Shown in pieces: positions 21,854 to 33,029 of a DNA stretch of 64,000 bases. The notes beneath the pieces were generated by a model, which did no database searches, was not told the DNA's origin, and saw only the letters and a list, made by a program, of their open reading frames with translations. Positions within the stretch are counted from its first letter, which is position 1; each line of letters starts with the position of its first letter. The DNA comes from Heliopora coerulea (taxonomy: Eukaryota > Cnidaria > Anthozoa > Scleralcyonacea > Helioporidae). Both the position numbers and the translations under genes were made by a program. The stretch is taken from assembly GCA_030142905.1 (NCBI GenBank), contig JASJOG010000041.1, forward strand, positions 57,501 to 121,500, given 5' to 3'.

Positions 21854-23179
21854 ATCTTTGATCATGTTTGTTGAACCATCTGAAGAGCAACTGCTACGTA
21901 AAGTAGATAGGACCCAAAATGTGTCGTACAAAATTATCACCAACTGTATCAAATGCAGCCAAAAATTCATTAGCACTATTGAGGAATTCCTATTCCTTTG
22001 CTATTTCGTTTCAAAACAAGGCAATCAGTCTTATAATTTGCAATATCATTAGTTAGTTAAAAACTCTTGTTCGGGCACATGCAGAAGTATTGATTTTGCT
22101 GTTATCAATTGCAAAATGGTGTTTTGAACGCGGAACTTTAATTTGAATCATTGAAATACTTGCGTTTATATTTAGCCTCGATAAGATAATGTTAAGGTAG
22201 CAGTTAACCCTAAATGACAAAAAACACTGTAATTACTCTAGTTTTCAAATGATAAAATCAATCACCACAAAAATTTGCATGAAACAAGTACCAATTATTA
22301 CAGAATTTTTAACTCGTTAAAGGTGGCTCAAACTTAAGATACCCATGGTAACAACTAATAAGTACATCATAAACTAGAACTTGTGGAAGTAATATCTCAA
22401 AAACCAAAAGAATTATCAACTCCAAGTTGGTAAATATAATTTACATGTCATGGGGTTTGCAACAAGTAGACAGATTTTGTCAAAAACTCTGGTCAAAATC
22501 CTATGTATGCACTCTTTCCACGGTCACCAAAGAAATATTGCATATTTTGAAAGAAGTTTATACTTATTGCATAAACCACACCAAGATACACTAGCAGTCT
22601 AAAAATAATGAAAGTACATCAAATTCCCTTTAAACTAGACTTTCACCAAATTTGGGCTAGCATGCCTTTATTAGTAAGGATAACTTGAACAGATGATGAC
22701 GTTTTGGAAGAACCGGGACTAGTTTATATCGGCTCGAGTTGAAAATTTGAAATCAACAACCACAAGAAAGCGTCTATTGAGCAGGGAGAGTCAAGCCTTT
22801 CCGGGTATTTCGGAGTAAATCAAGCTCTTAATTTAACCGGCTTTTTTGAAATTTTCGATAATTTATTTTCCTGAGCAGTATTATTTTGATAGTGCTAAAG
22901 TCTAGGGCTATCTCGATGTTACTTTACATATTTTCAGATGCTTATTTAAATGTAGCGTACGATCAACGACCACTACATCCCCCTGAAAACTGTTCTCGAA
23001 TTGGATTGATCTTCTGTGCTTCCAAGTTGTTTCGAAACAAAATTTATCATCTCCATTTTAGTGATGATATATTTATAGTAATGTTTTTTCCTCTACATTT
23101 CAGTATAAACATTTTACAAAATAATGCTTTGTGTAAACTCATCATAGCCTGGGTTTTCCTCTTTGGAAAATTATTGCAG
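21854..23179. other. No gene recognised
   Basis: AT-rich sequence. No domain is recognised before the Harbinger fragment near 23180; the first 90 codons of the open stretch beginning at 22886 do not look like transposase. Confidence 0.4.
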
Positions 23180-23431
23180 GTCGATCATTTGATAATTACA
23201 GTGCTTACTGTCGAATTGGTTATGTTCAATCAGGAAACCGAACGAGGGCTGTTACCTGGCCAATGGAGAGATGAGGCATCTTATCGAGCAGGATTCATAC
23301 CACTTTCAAATGGATCCTCAAATAATTACGCTCAAGATGCAAGAATTGTGAGAGATAATTTTCGTGACTTTTTTAACTCTGAAGAAGGCTCTGTACCTTG
23401 GAAAAAGGGCTATGGTAATGAGTACAAGTAA
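23180..23431 (+). pseudogene. PIF/Harbinger transposase C-terminal exon, locus 3
   Basis: After a pyrimidine-poor TTATTGCAG acceptor at about 23179, the frame reads a degraded helix, then GLLPGQWRDEASYRAGF and a typical Harbinger tail: ARIVRDNFRDFFNSEEGSVPW. The catalytic region is not present upstream in recognisable form. The MADF-containing frame at 24066-24482 on the other strand converges on it, as in locus 1. Confidence 0.65.
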
Positions 23432-24065
23432 TAGGTTTGATGAGGATTAAGTTTATATTGCTGAATGTGGTCCTCAAGTGGGCTAAGTATATATTATACC
23501 AGTGGTGTTATCGGCCTTTGACAGACATGTAGAATGAACAACAAATATGGCCATACCAGAACAAAAAAAAAAATGCAAGCATGGTTGAAGACAAAAACAT
23601 GTCAATCATTGAAGCATGACTCTCTTTGTTAAGCAACTAAGTATCAAGATATAAGTACACTACTCAAAATACCTTAACTATAAGTATATCAAAGTCATGA
23701 TATACTTATAAGACTCGACATGGATAAACATTGATAAAAAATGTCAGAAAGACATCTTGGATGTGACTAAACATGAACAAACAATCTAAAGATGTCAAGA
23801 TGTACATGGAATGTTATGCATCTTTTTGTTTTTGATATATTATTGTTATTTGTCACTAAAATTCGTATTTCAATAGAGTCTGCTCTATCTCTATCTTTGC
23901 CAATCGGTTCTCTTTATCAGTCAGCCCATGCAATATAGGGATTAAACCGCGACAAAACAATGTGTTGCCATTTTCATCATCCTTGTTTTTACTGCTTGCA
24001 GTATTCTGCTTGGGGTCAGCTGTGTTTGTAAGAGCACTTACTGACAGTCAATACTGTCTCCTCTG
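23432..24065. other. Non-coding, with a short hairpin at 23669-23700
   Basis: ATAAGTATATCA and TGATATACTTAT are complementary arms around AAGTCA. Otherwise no gene is seen between the two convergent Harbinger reading frames. Confidence 0.5.
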
Positions 24066-24482
24066 TCAATTATTTTTTTCTGCGAGTTTCCTCTTGGCAC
24101 CTGGTTTTTTTTTTTTAGGTTGTGGTGTCAATGAATCCAGGGCTGAGAATCCTGGCATGGGCAATGGAGACAGTGAACCATTATCCGATACATTGTGAGT
24201 GTTTGAAGAGTCCACATCATTTGATTCAGTAAGATCAACATTACTTTCGGTTAATCTGTTTAACAAAATATCTTTCAGAAACATAAGCTGTTCAAATAAT
24301 CTGCGAGTCGGTGAACGACTGGCATCAGCACCTGATTGAGACATAACTTCTCTTCTTTTTAGACACTTTGACATTCCATTTCTCAAATTTTTCCAAACCC
24401 TTTTGAAAACAACATCTGCCAAAAAGAGGCATATCTTCATAAGATATGTACGTAAACCATCTGCTGAACTATAAATATACAA
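24066..24482 (-). pseudogene. MADF-domain accessory protein of Harbinger locus 3, exon fragment
   Basis: The frame contains the second half of a MADF domain (VFKRVWKNLRNGMSKCLKRR, then RLFEQLMFLKDILLNR), a Ser/Thr/Asn-rich linker and a basic KKKKPGAKRK C-terminus before the stop. The upstream part of MADF would lie in an exon on the 24.5-25.1 kb side, but I cannot join it with confidence. The minus-strand open frame 24794-25111 (ending KKRKNTPTSFEGYI) may belong to it. Confidence 0.6.
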
Positions 24483-25221
24483 GTTCGACTGACATTTACA
24501 GCCATTCTGAAACGTTTTTCATATCCAGTTTGTTTTTTATCGTTATTAATTTTTTAATTTAAAAAAAAAAATCATGCTGCTGAACATGAACTTTATATCA
24601 CCATAACTAACGTGCAACTGCTAATATAGAGGCAGTTTGACAAATAAAATGGAATCGAACTTGCTGTACTCATGCAATACTAACCATGTGTTTGAGAGGA
24701 TAAGATTTCATTGACTTCTTGCTGCAAATCGTCAATGTACAATTTATATAATGTAAAGATTTTTTTTTTGTAATTCACACTTGGTGTAAACATTTACCGC
24801 CTTTTCTCAGTTTTGAAGATATATCCTTCAAAACTTGTTGGAGTATTTTTGCGTTTCTTTAGAGGCCTTGCATGAAAAATCCCATATGCATCTGAACCTT
24901 TGCAATTCTTCAACGAGCATTTCATCAAAAATATCGTGTTGCATGTCTGACTCATGGAGTTGCTTTGTTGTACCTGAATAGTAGTACTGCTCATCGCCCG
25001 CTTGAAAATTTTCTCTCTGATGGAAATCAGCCTTAAGTAGAGGACAATGTCGGTAGGACTATATATTTTTGTTAGAATTAACTGTCGATGAAAAGTAAAG
25101 GTTTGATGCAACTTTTCCCCACTCGTGTTTTTGACCTAAATGGCTGTCTCCTTGTCGACTTTATTCAATAGTAAGGTCTGGAACAACGAAGTTTTTTTAG
25201 AGTTCAGTCTTTTTAGAGTTC

Positions 25222-26475
25222 AATGGTCACCACCAGTAAACTCGGTTTCTATATCTGGAATGCTAACTCCCAGTCATTTGCACAGGCAAAAAGTGAAGCC
25301 AAGATGGCTGTCCATGGAGAATAATTTTGTACGTCAGTTCCAGTACTTTAATCTTTAGATTTTGTTTGGTTCGGTTTCGAAAACATTGCCAACCATGGAA
25401 AAAGTGTTCAGACGAAATACTATTGGACCAATTTTACATAATCGAGTATTTAAAAGGATTCACTTTTGCCGTGTGACCTAAGAAGTGTACAAAATTATAT
25501 GAAGATGGTAAACTAACGGTAAAGAAAGGACGTGCACTCAGTAGTTTCTTCAAGTAATATTTCGAGACCCTTTTATCAGGTTTCTCGTGAGTTTGGTAAT
25601 TTATTTTCGTGAAAATATACAACCTGTAACTCGGTTTGAATTTCTCAAAATAAGTTTACGATTCTTAAAATCATTTCTATCTTTTGAAGACATGTTTTGG
25701 GTGTATTTCCAAAGAAAACTTTTCAGAAAAGATAAAAAGTCGCGTGGAAGACTAAATTGACGCACAAGCCCGCGTAGGAGATTGAAACTGACGTCCAAAA
25801 TTGGCCTCCATGGGTGGCCATCTTGGCTTAACTTTTGATTGGCCAGTTAGCATTCCAGATATGGAAATTGAGTTTACTGGGGAAATTTTGTACGTCAGTT
25901 TCAGTCCTCTTTGCGGTCTTGTACTTCAGTTCCAGTCCTTTACACGACTTCAGTTATTAGTTGTTGTTTGGCTCGGCTTCAGAATTTTCCCAACCATGCG
26001 AAAAGTGTTCAAGACGAAATATTACTGGACCAATTTCACTTTATCGAATATTCAAAAGGATTTAAAAATGCAGTGTGGCCCAAGAAGTGTGCTAAATTGT
26101 ATAAACATGATAAACTGAAGGTAAAAGAGGACGTGCACTTGGTAGTTTCCTAAAGTAATTTATCGAGACTGTTTTATCAGGTTTCTCGTTAGTTTAGTAG
26201 TTTATTTTCGTGAAAAGTATAACCTGTCACTCGGTTTGATTTTATCAAATTATATTTGAAGTTCTTAGACTCATTTCTGTCCTTTCAAGAGATATTTTGT
26301 GTGAATTTCAAACAAAAACCCCTCAGAAAAGTGTAAAAAGTCGCGTGGGAGACTGGAACTGACGTACAAGACCGCGTAGGAGACTAAAAGTGACGTACAT
26401 AATTGCTCTCCATGGGCGGCCATCTTGGCCATTGGACAGTTAGCATTCCGGATATGGAAATTGAGTTCGATGGTG
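25222..26475. mobile_element. Tandem dimer of a non-autonomous element with long inverted ends
   Basis: Two units of about 600 bp follow each other (about 25222-25885 and 25885-26475); blocks such as CCAACCATG.GAAAAGTGTTC, GTTTCTCGT.AGTTT and AAAGTCGCGTGG appear once per unit. The outer ends are inverted copies: GGTCACCA, TCTGGAATGCTAACT, CCAAGATGGC and TCCATGGAGA on the left return as complements on the right, over more than 100 bp. The junction of the two units has the same right-end to left-end sequence. The ends contain CAAGATGGC, like a YY1 site. No transposase is seen; the class may be Mutator-like or a fold-back element. Confidence 0.65.
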
Positions 26476-26478
26476 ACC

Positions 26479-26571
26479 ACGCGTTTAACACGCACGTCGA
26501 GATTTAATACCCTCGCCCAGTCGGGCCTTTGGCACTCCCACCGCGCTTCACGTGGTTGGCGAGAGGATAAA
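26479..26571. repeat. Dispersed hairpin-tail repeat, copy 3
   Basis: GACCACGCG, CACGCACGTCGAGATTTAAT, ACCCTCGCC and GGCGAGAGGATAAA correspond to the other three copies. It directly follows the long-TIR dimer. Confidence 0.7.
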
Positions 26572-27214
26572 ATTCTCCCCCTCCGAAATTTTGTCGGGAG
26601 CTAAGGAAATACTCGAATGCTGAGAAGTTCGAATTCATTTAAAGCGTGTGGAAACCAGTGGATGTCGAATATCGGTTCTCCGAGACGACGGCAAGTGTTG
26701 GTAGGAAACAGAAGTTAACGCAAGAATGGCCGCTTAAATTTCCATGGTTAGTAAACTCTACACAAGATTTTTATGGTGCCTTGCTTTTGCCGTGGAATGT
26801 GGTGCGGAAAAAATTCAAGCAAACTTGACAAGCTCGTGAAATCTCCGCTTACGAGGTGGACGACAACGTGACCATTCCGTCAGAGCCATGGCCAATTTTA
26901 TGTATAATGTGAGAAGGCAGAGAGTTCCGATTAATTATAGCTACTGGACCAGTCAATGTAAGCATAGGCAAATAAGAATCGCAAAATTACGAAGTCTCTG
27001 TTCAAGACAGTTATTCTGTGCCGAAGAAATCAGTTTCTTTTAAGAGGTCAGACAGACGACGAAGAGAATAACCTAAATCCACCTTCAATCTACCTTTGAA
27101 TGCCTTACTAGCATTTACAATTGACTGTGGTGACCAAGCTCTAAAACTATATCTTAAAAAATGAGTCACGAAATCTATAGTATATCTCTAAGAGAACCAA
27201 AAACAATGAAATGA
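26572..27214. other. No gene recognised
   Basis: A plus-strand open stretch at 26646-26828 has no recognisable domain. Its sequence is slightly less AT-rich than its surroundings, but no splice-supported gene can be built. Confidence 0.4.
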
Positions 27215-27640
27215 TTGCCACTGTGGAAATAAATATTATTTCAAATATATTGGCCGAAATTAAAGCCAGCAAGTATTTTCCATTAATACCAGATGAAGCT
27301 GCCGATACTTCCAACAGAAAATTTTCCATTGGTTAATTAGATTTGTTGATGTGGCAAAAAATAACTCTGAAAGATTTGTAGGTTACCACCTTTGTGAAGG
27401 AACAACTGGTGAAGTAATCAAGCAGATAATTATTAATGCTTTATCAGAGCTTGGGTTCCCCATGAGTTACTGCTATGGTCAATCCAATGATGTTACTGGC
27501 GACATAGTGTGATGATATTTCGGTGTTTCAACCCTTATTCAGCAAGAACTTAGTAAAGGTCAGGTGTCTATGTTCACTGCATGAATCGTTGACTGAACCT
27601 GTGTGTTGCTAATGCAGTATTTGTTCATTGCAACTTGTGC
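27215..27640 (+). pseudogene. hAT transposase remnant (DUF4371 / ZMYM-like)
   Basis: Across two frames the translation reads AEIKASKYFPLIPDEAADTS, then RFVDVAKNNSERFVGYHL, EGTTGEVIKQIIINALSELG and YGQSNDVTGDIV. This is the order of the DUF4371 region of hAT transposases (ADEATDISN.., IRFVD.., GQGYDGA..). Several stops follow. It is a fragment of a gene that would be about five times longer. Confidence 0.7.
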
Positions 27641-27889
27641 TGAATGTGATGAGACCTGTTTGAAAACATTCTGACTTTTGTTTGGATTTCCCCAAATGCC
27701 AAGATCACATGTGTCTATAAAATCAAAGCATAATTGCCCAACTATAAAAAGAGAGCTTCAATTGAGGTTTGTTGCACAAGATAGATTGCTTGTTTTGATT
27801 GTCAGTTTGGCTAAAATTGTCAAGCTTTTGACAACAGTAGTTTGTTTAGTCAATTGTGTCTAGATTATTGTGTATAGATTATAGTCCAA

Positions 27890-28535
27890 ACTAGAAATAC
27901 GTGCACGCAACAACCCCTCGCTCAGCCTTCCAATATATCTCTCGAGAATCCAAGTAACATTGATAATTTTTCAAAATTGTCAAGATAAATCCTCCATACT
28001 ATAACTGGAAGAGGGTACGCAGTATAAGAAAAACACAAGATTTGGACACTGTAACAAATTCTGTCGAGCATGTAAATATTGAGACACTTTTGTGAGGCAC
28101 ACTCAAATATACGTGGGTGTGGTTGCGTGGGCGTTTTGTTTTTAGAGTTTTCGTTAGATTGACAGAGGCGAGAAACGTCAAACACCGAGAAGGATGCTGA
28201 GAATAAAAATGTAACAAAATATCGCTAGAGAATCCAAGTAACAAAGACAATTTTCCAACTTGTCAGAAAAATCGTCCTTACTATAACTGGAAGACGGAAT
28301 GAAATAATAATAATAAAGATAATAAAAAACACGCACAATTCGGCCTCAAATTAACAACCTACATAACTTATATTTAAACTGTTTGTCGTCATATTTATTA
28401 TTAAAATTTCGATTAATTATATTAAAACAAAGCGTTTGGTGAGAATAACCTTAAATGGTTAAATGAATGGTAAGAGATCCGTTCTGATAATTCTACTGCT
28501 AAACAATGAATGTTCGTATCAAGCCCCCAGCTATG
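27890..28535. repeat. Dispersed repeat family X, copy 2
   Basis: Parallel to 5140-5650 with the same ordered blocks (AACCCCT.GC.CA, ATTGATAATTTTTCAAAATTG, CATAACTTATATTTAAACTG, GAGAATAACCTTAA), plus an internal partial duplication of the first part at about 28200-28290. Confidence 0.65.
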
Positions 28536-28590
28536 GATTGACCTGGCGGAAAACGTAATCTCTAGAGGAATATCAAACCCAGCAAAATAT

Positions 28591-29413
28591 CTTTACGAAA
28601 GCCATCGAGTCGGACACAGAAGTAAAATCATAATATTTAATAAAGTTCTAACGTTTCGTTGTATTCATCACAACATCATCAGAGAATAGTTTACATAACT
28701 ACCTAAAGCCTAAGTATATAGTTACAGGATGTAATAATGTTCATGCATTAACCAATCAGAGGACTTACTAAAAATAAAAGTTACAGGTATGAGTAACACT
28801 AACAGCATGGAAGAGTAAAGAAGAAATTATAAAAGGAAAAGTGGTTCTGAGCCAATATTGGCATTTAAAGAGGGTTTAAGATTGCGAATGAGTAGACTTT
28901 CTCATAAGAGAAGTTCGAACTCAAAAGGACAAGAAGATAGGATTTTAAAATCATCAAAGGAGATTGGGTGACTCGTGTCACGGTGGTGTGAAAGAATACT
29001 GGTGAGGGGAGAGTTAGTGTGCTTTTTACCTGTTAGAGGTGGGATTCCCATATGGTCAGATATGCGTGTATGGAGTTGCCGGATGGTTTCTCCGACATAC
29101 GAAGCTCCGCAGCTTCGGCACGTAAAATGATAAACTACATGCGATCTTAAGCGTAGAGGAATCTTGTCTTTAAAAGAGAAGAAATGTAAAAGTCTAACCG
29201 ACGGGTGAGCAACACACCTGATGTTGATGTGAGGAAAAGCGGATGAGAAAAGATTTTTTATCTGAGTTCGGATAAGAGAGAAATGTTGCCCAGTAAATGG
29301 TAGAACGGTAAACAACACGTTTGGGAGCCGTAAGCAATTTAGTTGATTTGGAGAAGACTTTGTTTAGAAAGGAGGCGATACATCTGTCAAGAAGTTTAAC
29401 TGGATAACCATTG
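28591..29413 (-). pseudogene. Penelope-like element, minus-strand 3-prime half (GIY-YIG and tail)
   Basis: This arm is the reverse complement of 30272-31099, and the 138-residue frames of the two arms (28902-29318 minus, 30368-30784 plus) are identical. It encodes the end of the linker and the GIY-YIG domain: HVVYHFTCRSCGASYVGET, LHTRISDHMGIPPLTGKK and SHHRDTSHPISFDDFKIL. The reverse transcriptase is missing, since the arm stops at about 29413 where the plus copy starts. A hammerhead motif and the ORF-start peptide lie at its outer end. Confidence 0.85.
28643..28685 (-). ncRNA. Hammerhead ribozyme-like motif, Penelope type, copy 2
   Basis: On the minus strand CTGATGA, stem II GTTGT..ACAAC and GAAACGTTAG are in order. 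TTCT before the core pairs with AGAA after it. The start ATGGCTTTCGTAAAGATATT follows. Confidence 0.75.
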
Positions 29414-29417
29414 TACT

Positions 29418-31099
29418 TTATACGGTCTTCCTAAGATATACAAACTTAACGTTCCACTTAGACCCATTCTTTCTTCTATGCGCTCTCACTCTTTTAACAT
29501 TGCTAAATTTCTTGTTTCTTTACTTCGTCCATTTTCTAATAATACTTATTCCGTGTTTGATAGCTTCTCCTTTGTTAAGGAATCACTCGAATTACCTTTT
29601 AACACTTAGCTATTTATGGCCAGCTTTGACATAACATCTCTTTTCACCAACATTCCGTTAGATGAAACTATTGAAATCATAATTCAAAAGATTTTCACCA
29701 ACTCCACTAAATTTCACGGTTTTTCTATTTTTGAGTTTTGAAAGCTTTTAAATTTAGCGGGAAAAAATTACCATTTTCAGTTCAACGGCGAAGTCTATCA
29801 ACAAGTTGATGGCGTCGCCATGGGTTCTCCCCTGGGACCCCTCTTTGCGAATATTTTCCTTTCTCACTATGAGTCTGTTTGGCTTAATGATTGCCCGTCT
29901 AATTTTAAACCGTTGTTTAACCGTCGTTATGTTGACGATTGTTTCATTTTATTTCGTTCTCCCGATCACTTTATTCCGTTCCTCAATTATCTCAACTCTA
30001 GGCATTCCAAAATAAAATTTACGCATGAATTAGAAGTCAACAAACCCTTGCCGTTCTTAGACATCAATATCGTCCTTTCCAATGGTTGCTTTTTAACTAA
30101 TGTTTACCGCAAACCCACTTTTACAGGTCTTCTTACTTCCTTTGATTCCTTCATTCCGTTTTCTCACAAAAAGGGGATTGATTTTCTCTTTACTTAACCG
30201 CTGTTTCAGTATTTGTTCTACATACGTTATTTTTCATGCTGAACTAGAAAAACTAAAACAAATTTTTATTAACAATGGTTATCCAGTAAAACTTCTTGAC
30301 AGATGTATCACCTCCTTTCTAAACAAAGTCTTCTCCAAATCAACTAAATTGCTTACGGCTCCCAAACGTGTTGTTTACCGTCCTACCATTTACTGGGCAA
30401 CATTTCTCTCTTATCCGAACTCAGATAAAAAATCTTTTCTCATCCGCTTTTCCTCACATCAACATCAGGTGTGTTGCTCACCCGTCGGTTAGACTTTTAC
30501 ATTTCTTCTCTTTTAAAGACAAGATTCCTCTACGCTTAAGATCGCATGTAGTTTATCATTTTACGTGTCGAAGCTGCGGAGCTTCGTATGTCGGAGAAAC
30601 CATCCGGCAACTCCATACACGCATATCTGACCATATGGGAATCCCACCTCTAACAGGTAAAAAGCACACTAACTCTCCCCTCACCAGTATTCTTTCACAC
30701 CACCGTGACACGAGTCACCCAATCTCCTTTGATGATTTTAAAATCCTATCTTCTTGTCCTTTTGAGTTCGAACTTCTCTTATGAGAAAGTCTACTCATTC
30801 GCAATCTTAAACCCTCTTTAAATGCCAATATTGGCTCAGAACCACTTTTCCTTTTATAATTTCTTCTTTACTCTTCCATGCTGTTAGTGTTACTCATACC
30901 TGTAACTTTTATTTTTAGTAAGTCCTCTAATTGGTTAATGCATGAATATTATTACATCCTGTAACTATATACTTAGGCTTTAGGTAGTTATGTAAACTAT
31001 TCTCTGATGATGTTGTGATGAATACAACGAAACGTTAGAACTTTATTAAATATTATGATTTTACTTCTGTGTCCGACTCGATGGCTTTCGTAAAGGTAT
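29418..31099 (+). pseudogene. Penelope-like element, plus-strand copy with RT and GIY-YIG domains
   Basis: The frame starts in the RT with LPKIYKLNVPLRPILSS, then FDITSLFTNIP (motif A), VDGVAMGSPLGPLFANIFL (motif B), RRYVDDCFILF (catalytic YVDD intact) and KPLPFLDINIV. A frameshift near 30195 leads on to LEKLKQIFINNGYP. The linker and GIY-YIG domain follow with a second shift near 30370: VVYHFTCRSCGASYVGET with its CxxC pair. In-frame stops lie near 29610 and 29740. Upstream RT sequence is lost where the inverted arm begins. Catalytic residues of both enzymes remain, so this copy died recently. Confidence 0.85.
30999..31041 (+). ncRNA. Hammerhead ribozyme-like motif, Penelope type, copy 3
   Basis: CTGATGA, stem II GTTGT..ACAAC with loop GATGAAT, GAAAC and GTTAG, and stem I TTCT with AGAA. 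It is the mirror copy of the motif at 28643-28685. Confidence 0.75.
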
Positions 31100-31149
31100 C
31101 AAGACCCGGTATTAGTTGTGATGTTGAGGTATTTCGAGTCGTTTTCCGG

Positions 31150-31891
31150 TCAAACTTTTAACTCATGTTGCTTTAAAGAAAGACTTTTTATTATATGGCC
31201 AGGCTTTTCGTCTTAAAATTGGAGCATCTTCAAAGGTTACCGGTTGGCGATAATATTTGGTACAAAAAGTCTCCCTTGGGGAAGAATGAAGTCGGGAAGC
31301 CACTTTTGAAAGCTGCTCAAAACAATTCGGTTACCAGAACTTGTATTTCAAAGCTACTCGATTCAGATCTACCTGTGATTGTGTAGCTAAGGTAATTGAT
31401 TACCAGAACGTGAAAAATCTCCAGATTTATACAAATCAGCATCTATTCAACTTCAGCGAAGAATGTCGTTTACACTTAGTCGCTCAGCAAACGTTCTGAC
31501 AGCAAGCGATTCCTATACGTCTTTTGTTCATATTTATCAGGATGAACCAAGACAAAGCGTTGCTGCAACAAATGAACAGTTGGCCAATGCATATTCCAAG
31601 GACCAAACTTTGGGAACTGCTGTTTCAACTCATAAATTGTCCAGATACTAAGATGGCCTCCAAAAGTGAAACCAGCCGCAACCACCAAGAAAGCCATTTC
31701 GTTTGGCGGTCTTAAATCATTTACTGGCTTCAGAGTTCAAATGATGTAAACAACGTCTGAGAGATCCATAAAACGAAAAAAACGAGACCAAACCGATTTG
31801 CTTCGATACGGACCTAAGTAACCTAAGGTTTAATCAACAACATACCAGTCCCCGAGTTTGTACACGGTCTTCTTGAGTGACCGGAATCCGT

Positions 31892-31905
<14 letters not shown>
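31150..31905 (+). pseudogene. Tyrosine-recombinase (phage-integrase fold) remnant, copy B
   Basis: 31195-31386 gives EHLQRLPVGDNIWYKKSPLG, KNEVGKPLLKAAQ and VTRTCISKLLDSDLPVIV. After a shift, VAKVIDYQNVKNLQIYTNQ and a closing MSFTLSRSANVLTAS follow. This is the C-terminal catalytic half of a cnidarian tyrosine recombinase related to the DUF3504 proteins. The expected HSxRKT box is partly kept as VTRTC, while the second H-K box is degraded. The whole unit parallels copy A at 11655-12965. Confidence 0.65.

Positions 31906-31926
<21 letters not shown>
31893..31926. repeat. (TA)n microsatellite
   Basis: Pure TA repeat between the recombinase remnant and the hairpin tail. It is the empty-site counterpart of the hAT MITE insertion at 12972-13589. 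Confidence 0.95.
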
Positions 31927-31927
<1 letters not shown>

Positions 31928-32056
31928 GCAATGCGAAAATTTTTCTCCCTAGTCACCACGCGTGTAAAGACTCCACGCACGTCGAGATTAGTACCCTCGC
32001 CTGCTCGCGCCTTCGGCCATCGCACCGCGCTTCGCGGGTTGTGCGAGGGGACAAAC
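31924..32056. repeat. Dispersed hairpin-tail repeat, copy 4 (most complete)
   Basis: CCCTAGTCACCACGCGTG, CCACGCACGTCGAGATTAGT, ACCCTCGC, a C+G-rich stem-loop (CACCGCGCTTCGCGGGTTGT) and GCGAGGGGACAAA. ACCCTCGC and GCGAGGGG close a stem with further hairpins inside, indicating a selected or inherited fold. Confidence 0.8.
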
Positions 32057-33029
32057 TTTTATTTGCATGAGTTACTCAAAGATTTACCTATCCAGCAATA
32101 AATTTTTTCCAAAAATTGCCCTCCCAAAATGCAGGAAAACATGTTCCTGTGCTTCTCAAAATCAAATTTTTTCTAGGAGAGCATGCCCCCAGACTCCCCT
32201 AGGTAACTTGGAACTTCCTCACACAAAATCCTAGGTCTGTTCCTGGGATTAGGGTTAATGTTTGAATTTTGCACTGCCACAAGGAATTTCCCTTTGCTCA
32301 CATTTGGAAAACACCACTAAAATCTCCAATCCTGCTAAAAATTTACGTAATTGTTTTTCCTTAACATAGTTCTATGTTCTATATCGCTTTAAAATTATGT
32401 TGGCAAAGGAAATATCTCATTTTCGCGCCAAAACTTCACCAGTGAGCCCACGGTATAGGTCAGTGACATACTGGTGTCCGCTAAACTGCAATTGTAACAG
32501 CAGTTGTACAATTTTACTGTTCAAAAGGAGACGTCCTGGACCGGAAGGAGTTAATATAGTTTGACCAAGTGACTAGGACACGATACCCATGATCCCATCA
32601 GTTTAGCATTGCCTAAATCCTTATAAACTTTGTTATAAACAGCATGATCAAACTCTGACTATTTTACTATGACTAATGCTAGACCATTTTACCCTTCCAA
32701 ATTTATGACAATTTTGCTGGTCAAAAGGAGACATCTTGACAGTGAAGAGTTAGGGAAAGGTGAATTTACTGAAGAAAATAGACTTTCCAGGTGCGACGAA
32801 CTATTCACTTCGAAATGATTGAAGCCAGCAAGTGTCAATGGTGAAACATGGTAGAGAATTTGACAATTAACTATTAAGCATGCACAGAAATTCTACTTAA
32901 TTCCTCCCCTAGCATTCCCTCCACCGTTTGACCTGAATCCGTTGACAAGAACTAAAGCAACAAGTCAATTGAAAATTAAGGTACTGGTTCTTCAAGTTCC
33001 TCATAAAGCTCAAGTGATTACTCTGAGAG
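32057..33029. other. No gene recognised
   Basis: Sequence without recognisable coding blocks. A weak direct repeat (CTGTTCAAAAGGAGACGTC at about 32519 and CTGGTCAAAAGGAGACATC at about 32714) marks an old local duplication. Confidence 0.4.

Noticed and set aside
32519..32740. Tandem repeat array around AAAAGGAGAC
   Set aside because: Only two short matches; not enough for an array.
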